In this document: piece by piece, positions 49,077 through 58,693 of the stretch
Layout: every line of letters starts with the position of its first letter
Position numbering within the stretch: the first letter of the stretch is position 1
Source of the DNA: Nitrincola salilacus
Lineage (GTDB): Bacteria > Pseudomonadota > Gammaproteobacteria > Pseudomonadales > Balneatricaceae
NCBI RefSeq assembly: GCF_046271865.1
Contig: NZ_CP176580.1
Coordinates: forward strand, 1,364,001-1,428,000
Length of the DNA: 64,000 nt
Direction: 5' to 3'
Notes under the pieces: model-generated
What the model saw: only the letters and a program-made list of their open reading frames with translations
Database searches by the model: none
What the model was told of the DNA's origin: nothing
Translations under genes and position numbers: made by a program

Positions 49077-50666
49077 ATGTCCAAAGTAAATCGCGCTCAC
49101 GTCACTGGCACCATTCGAGTTGATAATCTTGACGATCAAGAGCTAGCCAGTTGGCTAGATAATCGTTTTGCTCAAAAGCACCGTGTTGCATATCTCCACA
49201 GCGATTACTTGTGCAAGGTTGTTGATCTCGACGATCCTAGCCTTTCTCTACATCCTGCTGATCCACAAATAGCCTCTAAGGCAAGCCTGAAAAAGTTGGT
49301 TCCTAAACACCTACTCTTCAGCTTCGAAATGCCACTCGATGCTCTACAAAAAGCCCAGGTAGCCAGCGCCAATTGGAAGTGGGTGCCGGTGCGGACAAAG
49401 CCAGAAGTGGATGTTCTTGTTGCCACCCGAGATGGGCTTCTCGGCAGAGCTCGCGGCAGAGGGCCGGAGATTTCTGAGAAGACCGCACAGAAGGTATGGG
49501 CTGACGCGGGTGGCCGTTGCATGTTCGAAGGCTGTGGTGAGGATTTGTCGGAGATCCCTCTTTGGACTAAGGCTGCCAGAGTCGGCTACATGGCTCATAT
49601 CATCGCATCGGATCCAGAAGGTCCCCGTGGGACACAAATGGACTCACATCGTTTAGCAGATAATTCAGAAAACATCATGTTGATGTGTGATGCACACCAT
49701 CGCTTGATCGATTCCTTCGCCTCCGAACACTACTCAGCGGCTATTCTGAATGAAATGCGCCAAGCTCATCGGGACATCGTGCGCAATTACCTAAACTCAT
49801 TGTCTTATCCTCGCACAAGGGCAGTTACACTACATGCCAATCTGGCGAATGTACCGACTTATTTTCATGATTCTGAGTTGATAGATGCCATTCTGGCAGT
49901 CAAACGGGCTATGGTGCCAGGAGTTATTCATTACATACGTCGTAAATCTCAACGTGATGACCGTCATTTATCTGGATTCTGGTGCCAATATCTGCGGGAA
50001 CATGAGGGGGATATCCGGCAGTTAGTCTCTGGATTCAATTCGTCAAGTGGCGCTATTACTGAAAACTTGGCTATTTTCCCACTTCACCACATCCCCACGT
50101 TAATATTGGCTGGACGGATCATGGGTGAGGCACAGTCCATTCAGATTTTTCAATACGACAAAGTCAGAAGTACTTGGGCTTGGGATCGGCAAGCTACACC
50201 TCATCCCCCTGATACTTTCAGTGCTGACCCTTTACCACAGGACCGAGCATCCGAGGTTCTCATAACTATCGAACTTACAGCCCTAGTGGATGATGACGCT
50301 ATACCTCCTAACCTACAAGCTGACGTGGCAGCAGGCCGCCTGCCATGGATTCGCATAAGAAGCAAAAATACAGGATTCGACTGTATTACCCATCCCGAAG
50401 ACCTAGACCAGTATACGCGGGAGACTCGACGTGCGATCGTTCATGTCCAAGACGTAATGCGGGTTCAAAAAGTGCACCTAATCGCTATTAGTCCAGCCAG
50501 TACAGTGTTCCGTTTTGGCCAAATGCTTCAAGCAGGCCACCACCCCGAGTACCTCGTTTATGACAGAGCTGGACGTGACTACAAATTCACGCCTGCAATG
50601 TCCATTACTGGACACCAAGTATCTGCTGCTGACACACAGCATCCCTTTTCTATCTCTCTCCGATAA
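49077..50666 (+). CDS. cap5: CBASS effector Cap5, HNH nuclease-SAVED fusion
   Basis: A 529-residue effector. Residues 1-~130 are an unassigned N-terminal region. HNH nuclease (~140-215): Cys148, Cys153, His174 in MAHIIASD, Asn199 in ENIMLMC, Cys204, His207. SAVED ligand domain (~270-525) ends RVQKVHLIAISPASTVFRFGQMLQAGHHPEYLVYDR. SAVED binds the cyclic dinucleotide or oligonucleotide made by the partner enzyme, then the nuclease destroys DNA to abort phage infection. Typical Cap5 proteins are nearer 380 residues, so this one carries an extra N-terminal module. It is first of four genes. Confidence 0.88.
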   Translation: MSKVNRAHVTGTIRVDNLDDQELASWLDNRFAQKHRVAYLHSDYLCKVVDLDDPSLSLHPADPQIASKASLKKLVPKHLLFSFEMPLDALQKAQVASANWKWVPVRTKPEVDVLVATRDGLLGRARGRGPEISEKTAQKVWADAGGRCMFEGCGEDLSEIPLWTKAARVGYMAHIIASDPEGPRGTQMDSHRLADNSENIMLMCDAHHRLIDSFASEHYSAAILNEMRQAHRDIVRNYLNSLSYPRTRAVTLHANLANVPTYFHDSELIDAILAVKRAMVPGVIHYIRRKSQRDDRHLSGFWCQYLREHEGDIRQLVSGFNSSSGAITENLAIFPLHHIPTLILAGRIMGEAQSIQIFQYDKVRSTWAWDRQATPHPPDTFSADPLPQDRASEVLITIELTALVDDDAIPPNLQADVAAGRLPWIRIRSKNTGFDCITHPEDLDQYTRETRRAIVHVQDVMRVQKVHLIAISPASTVFRFGQMLQAGHHPEYLVYDRAGRDYKFTPAMSITGHQVSAADTQHPFSISLR

Positions 50667-50690
50667 ACCGGCTTGAAGGAGCTTGATATC

Positions 50691-51968
50691 ATGAGTCAAA
50701 CGAAAAGCGCCGCTCTAGTGGCACAGGCTGAGCTAGTACGACCTGCTCGATTAACGAAGAGTCTAGAATCGTTTGCAGCACTGAGAGACGGGTTCAATAC
50801 TGACTCTCAGGATAGGTTTCGCTACTATAGGCCTTGGGCTCAAGCATTGAACGCAGCGAATGTGCACATTACTGTGCGTCCTGAAGAAATCTCGGCTGCC
50901 ACAGATGCTTACAAGGAAGTGGGTGAGCATCTAGCGGCCAATCTCAGTTGGCCACGTGATTCTATTTTGATCCAACCACAGGGCTCAGTCAGTACACAGA
51001 CCTTAATTCGGTCTCCCAATGGCAACGAAAAATTCGATATCGATGCAGTATGTCAAGTGGACATTTCCCATGTTGAAGCAGCAGATCCAATGGGATTCTT
51101 TCAGTCTGTCGGATTTGCGCTACAAGAGCTTGAAGCTGAAGCCAAAAAACGTTGCTGGAATATTCCGTTTACCAAACAGCCGTTCTACCTTGAATTTACC
51201 CCATCAGTGCCAATGGAAAGCGTCTCTATACAGACCCAGGGCGTGATGGCACCGCGTTATCGTGCAGCTCAGCAATATGACAAGACAGCGCTAGCTGTCG
51301 TGGATACACCTACGAAAAGCTGGAAAACATCAAACCCGGCAGGAATGACCAAGTGGGTTGACGACACGGCCAAGAGGTCTCTCATCCAAACGGTGGCAGT
51401 GGAGTCATTTGCAGTTGGTCGGGCTCGTGCTGACATTGCACCGGTTCCCGAACAGACAGTAGAAATAACCGATACCTTGCGGGTTGCCATCCGTCTATTT
51501 AAGCGTCATCGGGACATGTGTGTGAGACGGAGCGTTATTTCGCCCGAGACCAAGCCTATCTCAATTATAATTGTTACCTTGCTAACTGCTTGCTATGAAG
51601 GCCTTGCCGATTTGAACAGGACGTTTGAACATCCAGTAGAGTTGATGGATGAACTAGCGGCTCTTATGCCACACCTTCTGTTAAAAATAGGCAACGAGTA
51701 TCATATTGATAACCCGACTGTAGAAGGTGAAAACTTCGCTGAGAAGTGGAACCATGACGGGGGCGAGCGATACAGATCATTTATAACTTGGTGCAAGGTG
51801 CTATCCGCTGATCTCAAAACAATTCTAGCTTTGACCGACCCTCAGGCAATATCTAAACGCGTCCACGAAGTGTTCGGGATACCGGTTCCTACATCAGGTG
51901 ATGTCGGCTTGCATACAATGAAACCCCCAACACTCAAAGTACCTCCGGCAGGCCGTGGACTCGCGTGA
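50691..51968 (+). CDS. cdn: CD-NTase, cyclic oligonucleotide synthase
   Basis: A 425-residue nucleotidyltransferase. The active site has Gly98-Ser99 (QPQGSVSTQT) and Asp116/Asp118 in KFDIDAVCQV, the GS-DxD signature. A third acidic residue is not clearly placed. ATG 50691 has AAGGAG at 9 nt. It makes the second messenger that activates the SAVED effector. The C-terminus ends PPAGRGLA, a short flexible tail compatible with conjugation by Cap2. The product identity cannot be read from the sequence. Confidence 0.88.
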   Translation: MSQTKSAALVAQAELVRPARLTKSLESFAALRDGFNTDSQDRFRYYRPWAQALNAANVHITVRPEEISAATDAYKEVGEHLAANLSWPRDSILIQPQGSVSTQTLIRSPNGNEKFDIDAVCQVDISHVEAADPMGFFQSVGFALQELEAEAKKRCWNIPFTKQPFYLEFTPSVPMESVSIQTQGVMAPRYRAAQQYDKTALAVVDTPTKSWKTSNPAGMTKWVDDTAKRSLIQTVAVESFAVGRARADIAPVPEQTVEITDTLRVAIRLFKRHRDMCVRRSVISPETKPISIIIVTLLTACYEGLADLNRTFEHPVELMDELAALMPHLLLKIGNEYHIDNPTVEGENFAEKWNHDGGERYRSFITWCKVLSADLKTILALTDPQAISKRVHEVFGIPVPTSGDVGLHTMKPPTLKVPPAGRGLA

Positions 51969-51986
51969 TCTTAGGGGGGGAATTGA

Positions 51987-53669
51987 GTGAACCTAGACTT
52001 ATCTTTCCTACAAAGCCGCTTCCCGGGCTTACTACCCACCGCGCTAAGCCGGGAAGGTGGGGTAACTGCCTACAAGCTACAACTACCCATCTTTCAATCA
52101 GCACGAGGGTTCAAGTGGGCAGAACTGCGGTTACCGAAAGGGTTTCCTGATCGTGCTAAAGCAGTAATTCAACTATCGCCTGATGCAGTGTTGCGTGTTC
52201 CTCACTTGGATAAAAACGGGGTTCTTTGTACGGAGGGCGACCCTGGACCCGGTTTGGGCTACTCCCCTGAAGAGCGGATTATTATCACCCTGTATGCATA
52301 CCAAGAGAAGTTCTTGAGACCGTGGCTAACCGGCACTATTGACGTTGACTTCGAGGACGAAGTACTCAATTACTGGGATATTGAGGTGAGGAGAGTCCGT
52401 TCGAGTGTCGATCCCGTTCGAGGCGTCTGGACTGTAGATTCCTGTCCTAGTATAGCCAGGGTTCGTAACGGGTTGCTCTTGATTCCTAATCGGATCATTA
52501 TCGCCGCTGATGAGCAATTACCGATAACCAATCGGTTAATCCAGTCTATGGGCGCTTGTGTACAGCAACGCGTCAATGTTTTGGTGGCCGACATCCCGAT
52601 TGCGCATGTGCTTACTCCAAGCACTTGGCCGCGTACCACCCAGGATATAGATCGCATATTGAGCGGTAGGCTTACGCCTGCGCAGTACGAGTGGTTTCAG
52701 TCATGTCGCAGTCGACGTGGCCGCAGCATACACCGGGTACTTCTTCTAAGAAGCGCCGACGTAGCATTTTCCTACCTGCTTCCCGGTGGGCCTCCGACTG
52801 TAATCGACCTAGGTGAACAGAAGAAAACGTTCCCCACTTTGCGTACGCCGTTACCACTCATTACCACTCGGTTAGACCCAGGCTGGACGGTAGGTCGAGA
52901 TCAACATCCAGAGGTTGAGTGTCGTCAGAGCAAGCACGTGCTGATCTTTGGAGCTGGGGCACTAGGCAGTTCGATAATTGACCATCTCGCCAAGGCTGGG
53001 CTAGGTCGTATTTCAGTGGTTGATGCAGACAGCATTTCTTCAGCGAACATTGGACGACATCTTCTGGGTGCTGAATCAATCGGCCAGAAGAAAGCGGTTG
53101 CAGTAGCTCAGAGAGTTAATAGCGGTTATCCGGCCACAGTGGTTGTTCCATACAATATGACAGCCGATGATTGGCTCAAGAATAATTCACTTGTAGGTAT
53201 AGATGTCGTGCTTGATCTTACGGGCGAGCCAGATGTGCGTGTACAAGTTGAACAAGCCAGACAGGCACATTCTTGTCCATTACTGGTTGGTTGGATGGAG
53301 CCCTATGTAGCTGCCGCCCATGCTTGTATTCTGCCAGCAGGCTATCTTTGGTTCTATAAGAGGAGGGATATACTGAATGAACTAGAGGCAGTGGATTGGC
53401 CCGAAGAAGTTATCCGGCGTGAGCCTGGTTGCAGTAGCCGATTCCAAAGCTACACAGCTGCTGCTGCAGCACATGCGGTCGCCTTGATTGCCGATAATGC
53501 ATTGGATATTATCGATAGTGCTTCTGAGTTTAACTCTCCACTGATAAAGAGTTGGGTGCGAGGTCAGCGATATCTAGATAAGCACTGGCCTGGATTAAAA
53601 CTCAAGGATTGGGCACTGATTGCTTCTCCGTATGATGGAGTGGTCCTGAACAGACCATTTTATGAATAG
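51987..53669 (+). CDS. cap2: CBASS ancillary protein Cap2, E2-E1 fusion
   Basis: A 560-residue protein beginning with GTG after a G-rich site. The E2-like N-terminal domain has a candidate Cys81 (KNGVLCTEGD). The E1/ThiF-like domain has the nucleotide loop FGAGALGSS (~321-329), Asp346/Asp348 (VVDADSI) and a candidate catalytic Cys482 (EPGCSSRFQ). In type II CBASS, Cap2 attaches the C-terminus of the CD-NTase to targets, priming it for activity. Gene order supports that. Confidence 0.9.
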   Translation: MNLDLSFLQSRFPGLLPTALSREGGVTAYKLQLPIFQSARGFKWAELRLPKGFPDRAKAVIQLSPDAVLRVPHLDKNGVLCTEGDPGPGLGYSPEERIIITLYAYQEKFLRPWLTGTIDVDFEDEVLNYWDIEVRRVRSSVDPVRGVWTVDSCPSIARVRNGLLLIPNRIIIAADEQLPITNRLIQSMGACVQQRVNVLVADIPIAHVLTPSTWPRTTQDIDRILSGRLTPAQYEWFQSCRSRRGRSIHRVLLLRSADVAFSYLLPGGPPTVIDLGEQKKTFPTLRTPLPLITTRLDPGWTVGRDQHPEVECRQSKHVLIFGAGALGSSIIDHLAKAGLGRISVVDADSISSANIGRHLLGAESIGQKKAVAVAQRVNSGYPATVVVPYNMTADDWLKNNSLVGIDVVLDLTGEPDVRVQVEQARQAHSCPLLVGWMEPYVAAAHACILPAGYLWFYKRRDILNELEAVDWPEEVIRREPGCSSRFQSYTAAAAAHAVALIADNALDIIDSASEFNSPLIKSWVRGQRYLDKHWPGLKLKDWALIASPYDGVVLNRPFYE

Positions 53670-54147
53670 GATCTTTTTTTATCCCGATAATGCTGGTTAT
53701 GTTTTGTTCACTGAGCGTGCATTGCAGCATATGTATGCCTATGCCCAGCGACGATTTTGGCAGAAGGAAGCCGGTGGCGAGATTTTTAGCTCCGAGCCTG
53801 ATTCCTGTGGCCTGATCGTAAGTGCGGCGACTGGTCCCAACCCGTCAGACTATAGAAGCAGGTATTCCTGGAATCCAGACATACATGCCTCATATGAGAA
53901 TAGGCAGTTTGAATATACGCAAAATAAACATGCTGTTGGTTTGTGGCATACCCATCCTGAAAGATCACCGTCCCCCTCTGGACTTGATCGAAAAACAACC
54001 AGCGAATATCTCGATTCGTTCCGAGGTGAGAGGTCTTGCTATCTGATGGCAATCATTGGTAACCATGGAAGTATTCCAGCTATGGTCGTATGGGCAGCCA
54101 ACTACGGGGCGTTTGATGAGTGGATTCAATTGAAAGAAGCGCGATGA
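53662..54147 (+). CDS. cap3: CBASS ancillary protein Cap3, JAB/JAMM isopeptidase
   Basis: A 161-residue JAMM metalloprotease. The metal ligands are visible as the Glu in KEAGGEIFS and HTHPERSPSPSGLD (HxHP...PSxxD). Cap3 removes the CD-NTase conjugates formed by Cap2. It overlaps cap2 by 8 bp and closes the operon. Confidence 0.92.
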   Translation: MNRIFFYPDNAGYVLFTERALQHMYAYAQRRFWQKEAGGEIFSSEPDSCGLIVSAATGPNPSDYRSRYSWNPDIHASYENRQFEYTQNKHAVGLWHTHPERSPSPSGLDRKTTSEYLDSFRGERSCYLMAIIGNHGSIPAMVVWAANYGAFDEWIQLKEAR

Positions 54148-54483
54148 TCAACAACCATTATCTCTCCCAGTATTAATGAAGCCAAGTGAAGGGGACGGAG
54201 CAACCCCGTAGGGGCGAGGATTTGATTAAGTCCAGTAAGAGCCGTGTAGTATTAGTCGCTCCGACAAAATGCTACTTGCAGGCTCATTGGACAGCCCTCT
54301 GATGACTTTTCCTGAATGGATAATACGTTGTAGTCCAAAATAACGTCCGCACCTCCTTTACGGATTTTTAGCACTGTTGCTGACAACGTCATTTTGCAGC
54401 ATATGAATCTGTTTTAATTGAAGCTACTGGAGGACGTTCACTACATAGTTATTAATTGTCATGCTCTCACTGCAGTGCTAGAT
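54148..54483. other. Gap after CBASS operon, no gene recognised
   Basis: I see no coding sequence. Imperfect inverted segments occur (GTCCAGTAAGAGCC near 54228 and GGCTCATTGGAC near 54285) and an A/T-rich stretch precedes the VapBC promoter. It may include the downstream border of the CBASS insertion, but no integrase or repeat proves it. Confidence 0.4.
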
Positions 54484-54511
54484 TGTGTATAGAGATGCAA
54501 GAATATACACA
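54484..54511 (+). promoter_or_regulatory. Inverted repeat upstream of vapB
   Basis: TGTGTATA (54484-54491) and TATACACA (54504-54511) form a perfect 8-bp inverted repeat with 12-nt spacing, 10 bp before the vapB start. This is a likely VapB(C) operator. Confidence 0.65.
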
Positions 54512-54521
54512 TAGGTGAAGT

Positions 54522-54716
54522 ATGAGAACAAACATTGTTATTGACGACCAGTTAATGGACGAAGCCCTCAGAGTCTCTGGCTGCGAAACCAAAAAAGAGG
54601 CTGTCGAGCAAGGCTTGAAACTTCTGGTTCGCTTGAGCAAACAGCAGGAGATCCGCAAACTGCGAGGCAAGATCAAGTGGGAAGGTGATCTGGATGAGAT
54701 GCGAGGTGGCAGATGA
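54522..54716 (+). CDS. vapB: VapB-type antitoxin
   Basis: A 64-residue protein: MRTNIVIDDQLMDEALRVSG is the family start, followed by a ribbon-helix-helix-like region (KKEAVEQGLKLLVRLSKQQ) and a short toxin-binding tail (LRGKIKWEGDLDEMR). It overlaps vapC by 4 bp (ATGA). Confidence 0.93.
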   Translation: MRTNIVIDDQLMDEALRVSGCETKKEAVEQGLKLLVRLSKQQEIRKLRGKIKWEGDLDEMRGGR

Positions 54717-55114
54717 TACTGGTGGATACCAGCGTCTGGATCGACTATTTCAACGGAGTCCATAACCCACAGACAAACCTGCTGGATTCCTCGATTATTG
54801 AGGGATCAGTGGCTATCGGTGATCTGATATTCCTGGAAATACTTCAGGGAATTCGCAACGATAAAGAGTATCTTCAGACCAAAAAAAGCCTGATGGCTCT
54901 GGAGCAGTATGAAATGTTTGGCAAGGATATGGCAGAGAAGTGCGCGGACAATTATCGGGCGCTCCGTAAAAAGGGCATCACGATCAGAAAAACCGCTGAT
55001 GTCATTATCGCGACGTTCTGCATAGAAAATCGCCACCCTCTGCTTTTCCTTGATCGTGATTTCATCCCCTTTGTTGACCACCTGGGGCTTGAGTCTGCTC
55101 TGAGAAACACCTGA
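54713..55114 (+). CDS. vapC: VapC PIN-domain toxin
   Basis: A 133-residue PIN ribonuclease. Acidic metal ligands are visible as Asp5 (MILVDTSVWIDYF), Glu42, Asp96 (KTADVIIATFC) and Asp114/Asp116 (LFLDRDF). It should cleave tRNA or rRNA when free. It is paired with vapB upstream. Confidence 0.94.
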   Translation: MILVDTSVWIDYFNGVHNPQTNLLDSSIIEGSVAIGDLIFLEILQGIRNDKEYLQTKKSLMALEQYEMFGKDMAEKCADNYRALRKKGITIRKTADVIIATFCIENRHPLLFLDRDFIPFVDHLGLESALRNT

Positions 55115-55170
55115 CTCCATTTATTGAACGGCCATTACATGAGCCGACGGGGCTATCAGTTGGCAGTGCG

Positions 55171-56211
55171 TTAAAAACGGGTAACCACAGTAACGCCAGG
55201 TGGATTATGCTTGTCCATAGTGGTCAGAGCCGTAATGGACTCTTCCAAACTGATGGTGCGGCCAAGGAGTTTATCCGGGCTGAGCTTCCCCGACTTGATC
55301 ATGGCGAGCATGGCGTCATAACGGAACGCCTGCATACCGTGACTGCCGATGATTTCCAGTTCATGGGCGATGACCAGATTCATTGGGATCGGTGGTGTGG
55401 CTTGTTCGGCTAATAACAGACCCACCTGAATATGTTTGCCCAGCTTTTTCAAACTTTTGATCGAGTTGATGCAGGTTGTCGGGTGGCCTAACGCATCGAG
55501 CGAGACATGCGCGCCGCCACACGTAATCTCTTTAATGACCTGTGCAACATCCGGCACACTGGTGGCATTAATGGTCGCGTAAGCACCCAGGGATTTAGCC
55601 AGCGCTAACTTGTCGTCTGTCACATCAACCGCAATAACATTCGCCCCAATGCTGTTGGCAATCATGATGGCAGAAAGCCCGACACCGCCGCAGCCGTGCA
55701 CGGCAACCCATTGCCCTGCGCTGACCTTGCCTTGATCAACCACAGCCCTGAACGATGTCACAAAGCGACAACCCAGACTGGCCGCCGTGGTGAAGTCCAT
55801 GGTTTCAGGTAGCGTCACCAGATTAACATCCGCATGGTGGATAGCGACATATTCCGCAAAAGAACCCCAGTGCGTAAATCCGGGTTGGGTCTGATTACCG
55901 CAGACCTGATGATTGCCGCCATGGCACTCCGGACAAGCGCCGCATGCACTGACAAACGGCACTGTCACTCGATCACCCACCTTAAAACGTTGAACATCTT
56001 TGCCGACCGCCTCAATGATCCCGGCAAATTCATGACCAGGGACGTGAGGCAGTTCAATATCGGGATCATGCCCCATCCAGCCATGCCAATCGCTTCGGCA
56101 CACACCTGTTGCTTCTACCTTGATCACGACACCATGATTCTCAGGCGTGGGGTCTTCCACATTCATAATCTTTGGTGGCGCGGAAAAATGCTCATAGACA
56201 ACGGCTTTCAT
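55171..56211 (-). CDS. Zinc-dependent alcohol dehydrogenase
   Basis: A 346-residue medium-chain dehydrogenase. Catalytic-zinc region GVCRSDWHGWMGHD, GHEFAGIIEAVGKDV, structural-zinc Cys cluster (CGACPECHGGNHQVC), and the Rossmann segment WVAVHGCGGVGLSAIMIA. It oxidises or reduces an unknown alcohol/aldehyde with NAD(P). It is divergent from an Lrp/AsnC regulator, a likely controller. Confidence 0.92.
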   Translation of the reverse strand: MKAVVYEHFSAPPKIMNVEDPTPENHGVVIKVEATGVCRSDWHGWMGHDPDIELPHVPGHEFAGIIEAVGKDVQRFKVGDRVTVPFVSACGACPECHGGNHQVCGNQTQPGFTHWGSFAEYVAIHHADVNLVTLPETMDFTTAASLGCRFVTSFRAVVDQGKVSAGQWVAVHGCGGVGLSAIMIANSIGANVIAVDVTDDKLALAKSLGAYATINATSVPDVAQVIKEITCGGAHVSLDALGHPTTCINSIKSLKKLGKHIQVGLLLAEQATPPIPMNLVIAHELEIIGSHGMQAFRYDAMLAMIKSGKLSPDKLLGRTISLEESITALTTMDKHNPPGVTVVTRF

Positions 56212-56231
56212 GTTTAACCCCTCAAATGACC

Positions 56232-56260
56232 TATACCTACACTTATACCTACACGTATAC
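56232..56260. repeat. 12-bp tandem repeat, 2.5 copies
   Basis: TATACCTACACT is followed by TATACCTACACG and TATACC, just upstream of the alcohol dehydrogenase start. Confidence 0.7.
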
Positions 56261-56375
56261 CTTTAGCTGACAGACTACAGAATACGCCAGAAATTACCTT
56301 GCTCTTTTTCTTGTAAATCGACGGATATAAGAAATACTATTTCATATACACAGTAATTTAGAGAGGAGTCTTTCA

Positions 56376-56837
56376 GTGAAGGCTTTGGATAAGGTGGATG
56401 CTGATATTGTTCGACGTATGCAGCAGGATGGCCGATTAACGAATGCGAAGTTGGCGACTGAGTTGTCGTTGAGTGAAACGCCGTGCTGGCGCCGACTGAA
56501 GCGGTTGGAAGAGGAGGGCATAATTACCGACTATCAGGCGAATCTTGATCGTCGAAAACTGGGTTTTGGTGTGATGGCTTTTGTGCAGCTGACCTGCAAC
56601 CAACACGATGAAGAGACGACACAGCGCTTCGAGCAGGTGATTCAGCGTTGTGAAAATGTGTTGTCGTGCCATAACACAACCGGCGCTGCAGATTTTCTGC
56701 TGCAGGTTGTTGCTAAAGATCTGGACGATTACAGCCGCTTTGTTGATCAGGTGCTCAGAAAACTGCCCGGCGTATCCGCGATTGCATCGAATATCTCCTT
56801 GCGGGAGCTGAAAGCATCAACGCGGTTGCCAGTATAG
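56376..56837 (+). CDS. Lrp/AsnC family regulator
   Basis: A 153-residue regulator. GTG 56376 has a GAGGAG site. Helix-turn-helix: DADIVRRMQQDGRLTNAKLATELSLSETPCWRRLKRLEEEGII; C-terminal RAM/AsnC sensor domain: FVQLTCNQ, HNTTGAADFLLQVVAKDLDDYSRFV. Divergent from the alcohol dehydrogenase. A deleted homologue lies at 44.2 kb. Confidence 0.92.
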   Translation: MKALDKVDADIVRRMQQDGRLTNAKLATELSLSETPCWRRLKRLEEEGIITDYQANLDRRKLGFGVMAFVQLTCNQHDEETTQRFEQVIQRCENVLSCHNTTGAADFLLQVVAKDLDDYSRFVDQVLRKLPGVSAIASNISLRELKASTRLPV

Positions 56838-56844
56838 AAGTGCT

Positions 56845-57804
56845 TCACTGATAGCGTTGAGCCAACTGCAACACCAGTTCTTCCATTGCCAGCCGAAGTT
56901 CCACAGGCCCAACCACTTCCAGCTCTGTCCCAAAGCGTAGCAGTTCCGCACAGCCGTGAGGGGGATTACCCACTGGGAAACGGGCAGGGTGCCAGCCTGT
57001 TTCATCCGCCGCATCGATGGTCGCGTTGGCGATCACGTAGCTCGTGCAGACAAATTCCATGATTTTCACCCCCAGGCCCGTTAACCGGACTTCTGCCATC
57101 AGCGGAAACTGGAGGGTTTCCATTCGGCGTAGACTGGCTAGCCAGAACTCCGTCAGATTGAAATCGTCCGGACGCTCAAACCGCTCCTCTTTCAGTTCAA
57201 GTGACTCGATGCGTGACACACGGTAGGTTCTGATATCAGCCTCTACCTTTGCCACCAGATACCACTGGCCGCCTTTCAAAACGACACCCAATGGTTGGGC
57301 CTCACGATGCCGAACTCCTTTCCAGCTCTGATAGGTCATTTTGATAAGCTGCTGTTCGAGCACGGCCGTCATCAATTCCGGTAGGTGGTCGGCTGGCTCG
57401 TCGTCGGAAAACCAACTCGGTGCGTCCAACAGAAAGCGACTCTGCAACCGGTCTGCTTCGTGCCTCATATCTTCTGGCAGCGCCGTCATCAGTTTCAGTT
57501 GCGCGCCAGCCAGCGTGGACTGCAGGCCCATTTTTTCTGCCGGGCCAGATAAGCCCGCCATAAAAAGGGTTTCCGCTTCTTTCGCCGAGAGTCCATTCAA
57601 ACGCGTACGGTAGCCATGCAGTAGCCGGTATCCACCATGAACGCCTTGCTCGCTATAGACGGGAACGCCCATTTCACTGAGTGAATCGATATCTCGATAT
57701 ACCGTGCGAATCGATGTCTCGCAGGTGTCCGCCAGTTCTCGTGCGGTGACCTTGCCGTGGGTTTGCAACGTCATCAGAAGTTTCAGCAGCCGACTGGCGC
57801 GCAT
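56845..57804 (-). CDS. WYL-domain (YafY-type) transcriptional regulator
   Basis: A 319-residue regulator. ATG 57804 (MRASRLLKLLMTLQTHGKVTARELADTCETSIRTVYRDID) starts the HTH; the longer frame adds ~54 unlikely residues. The WYL domain is in the middle (KMTYQSWKG, QPLGVVLKGGQWYLVAKVEADIRTYRVSRIESL), followed by the usual C-terminal extension. Divergent from the interrupted GST gene, which it probably controls. Confidence 0.9.
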   Translation of the reverse strand: MRASRLLKLLMTLQTHGKVTARELADTCETSIRTVYRDIDSLSEMGVPVYSEQGVHGGYRLLHGYRTRLNGLSAKEAETLFMAGLSGPAEKMGLQSTLAGAQLKLMTALPEDMRHEADRLQSRFLLDAPSWFSDDEPADHLPELMTAVLEQQLIKMTYQSWKGVRHREAQPLGVVLKGGQWYLVAKVEADIRTYRVSRIESLELKEERFERPDDFNLTEFWLASLRRMETLQFPLMAEVRLTGLGVKIMEFVCTSYVIANATIDAADETGWHPARFPVGNPPHGCAELLRFGTELEVVGPVELRLAMEELVLQLAQRYQ

Positions 57805-57927
57805 GGTGTCGCTCTCTCGGGTAGTGGGCGATTTTAATTTTTTGAAGTATAGCGAATATACCTGACAGAAGGTGTCAGGTATCGCGCCTATCATCACAAG
57901 TACAAATCCACTACAAGGAGTTCTACC

Positions 57928-58317
57928 ATGAGCAACCACGAGATCGTTCTCTACCACTCTCCACAAACCCGCGGTACCGGTGTCATGTACTTGTTGGAGG
58001 AGTTAGGCGTTCCTTATGAATTGAAAGTTCTGGACAGAAGTAAAGGCGAAAACCGCAGCCCGGAGTTTTTAGCCTTGAACCCACTGGGTAAGTTCCCGAC
58101 GATAGTCCACAACGACACCGTGATAACCGAGCAAGTCGCCTGCTATATCTACTTGGCCGACCTTTTTCTTGAGAAAGGTTGGGCCCCAGGCCTGAACGAT
58201 CTGAAACGAGGCGCCTATTTACGCTGGATGGCGTACCAAGGCAGCAGTTTTGAGCCCGCTATGATCGACCGTGCATTCGAACGTGAACCTATTGATCCCG
58301 TTCAACTGCCTTATGGC
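57928..58317 (+). pseudogene. Glutathione S-transferase, 5' part, split by IS
   Basis: 130 codons of a GST: thioredoxin-like N-terminal domain (MSNHEIVLYHSPQTRGTGVMYLLEELGVPYELKVLD; LNPLGKFPTIVHNDTVITEQVACYIYLAD) and the start of the C-terminal helical domain (KRGAYLRWMAYQGSSFEPAMID). After QLPYG an IS66-family element begins. The reading frame runs on for 47 codons into the element before a stop. With the 3' part at 60988-61245 it gives an intact 215-residue GST, so the disruption looks recent. Confidence 0.92.
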
Positions 58318-58402
58318 GTAAGCGTTCATTCCAAGGCGTTCTGTCGCCCTGGTGAATTTGACCCTACAGTAACCTTATATTTTCCAACACGAGGTTACGC
58401 TT

Positions 58403-58693
58403 ATGAAAAAGCATCGCACCCCAGAACAATGGCAAGCCCTTATAGACCAGCAGCGTGACAGCGGTCTGTCAGCCACCCAATTCTGTAAACAGCAGAATAT
58501 CGGCTATGCCAGTTTCTGCAACTGGCGGAAGCGTTTATCGGAGAGTCCGGTTGATGACGCTATCAATTCCGACGAAACAGGCTTCCTGGATCTGTCGTCG
58601 TTGATGAGCAAGTCGCCGTCATCTGGATCGGACTGGAACATCGTCTTGAGTCTCGGCAATGGCGTCGAATTGCGGCTGAGCCAGAACGGATGA
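58403..58693 (+). CDS. tnpA: IS66-family TnpA
   Basis: A 96-residue helix-turn-helix protein (TPEQWQALIDQQRDSGLSATQFCKQQNIGYASFCNWRKRL), first of the IS66 genes. It overlaps tnpB by 4 bp. It is an accessory transposition protein. Confidence 0.9.
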   Translation: MKKHRTPEQWQALIDQQRDSGLSATQFCKQQNIGYASFCNWRKRLSESPVDDAINSDETGFLDLSSLMSKSPSSGSDWNIVLSLGNGVELRLSQNG

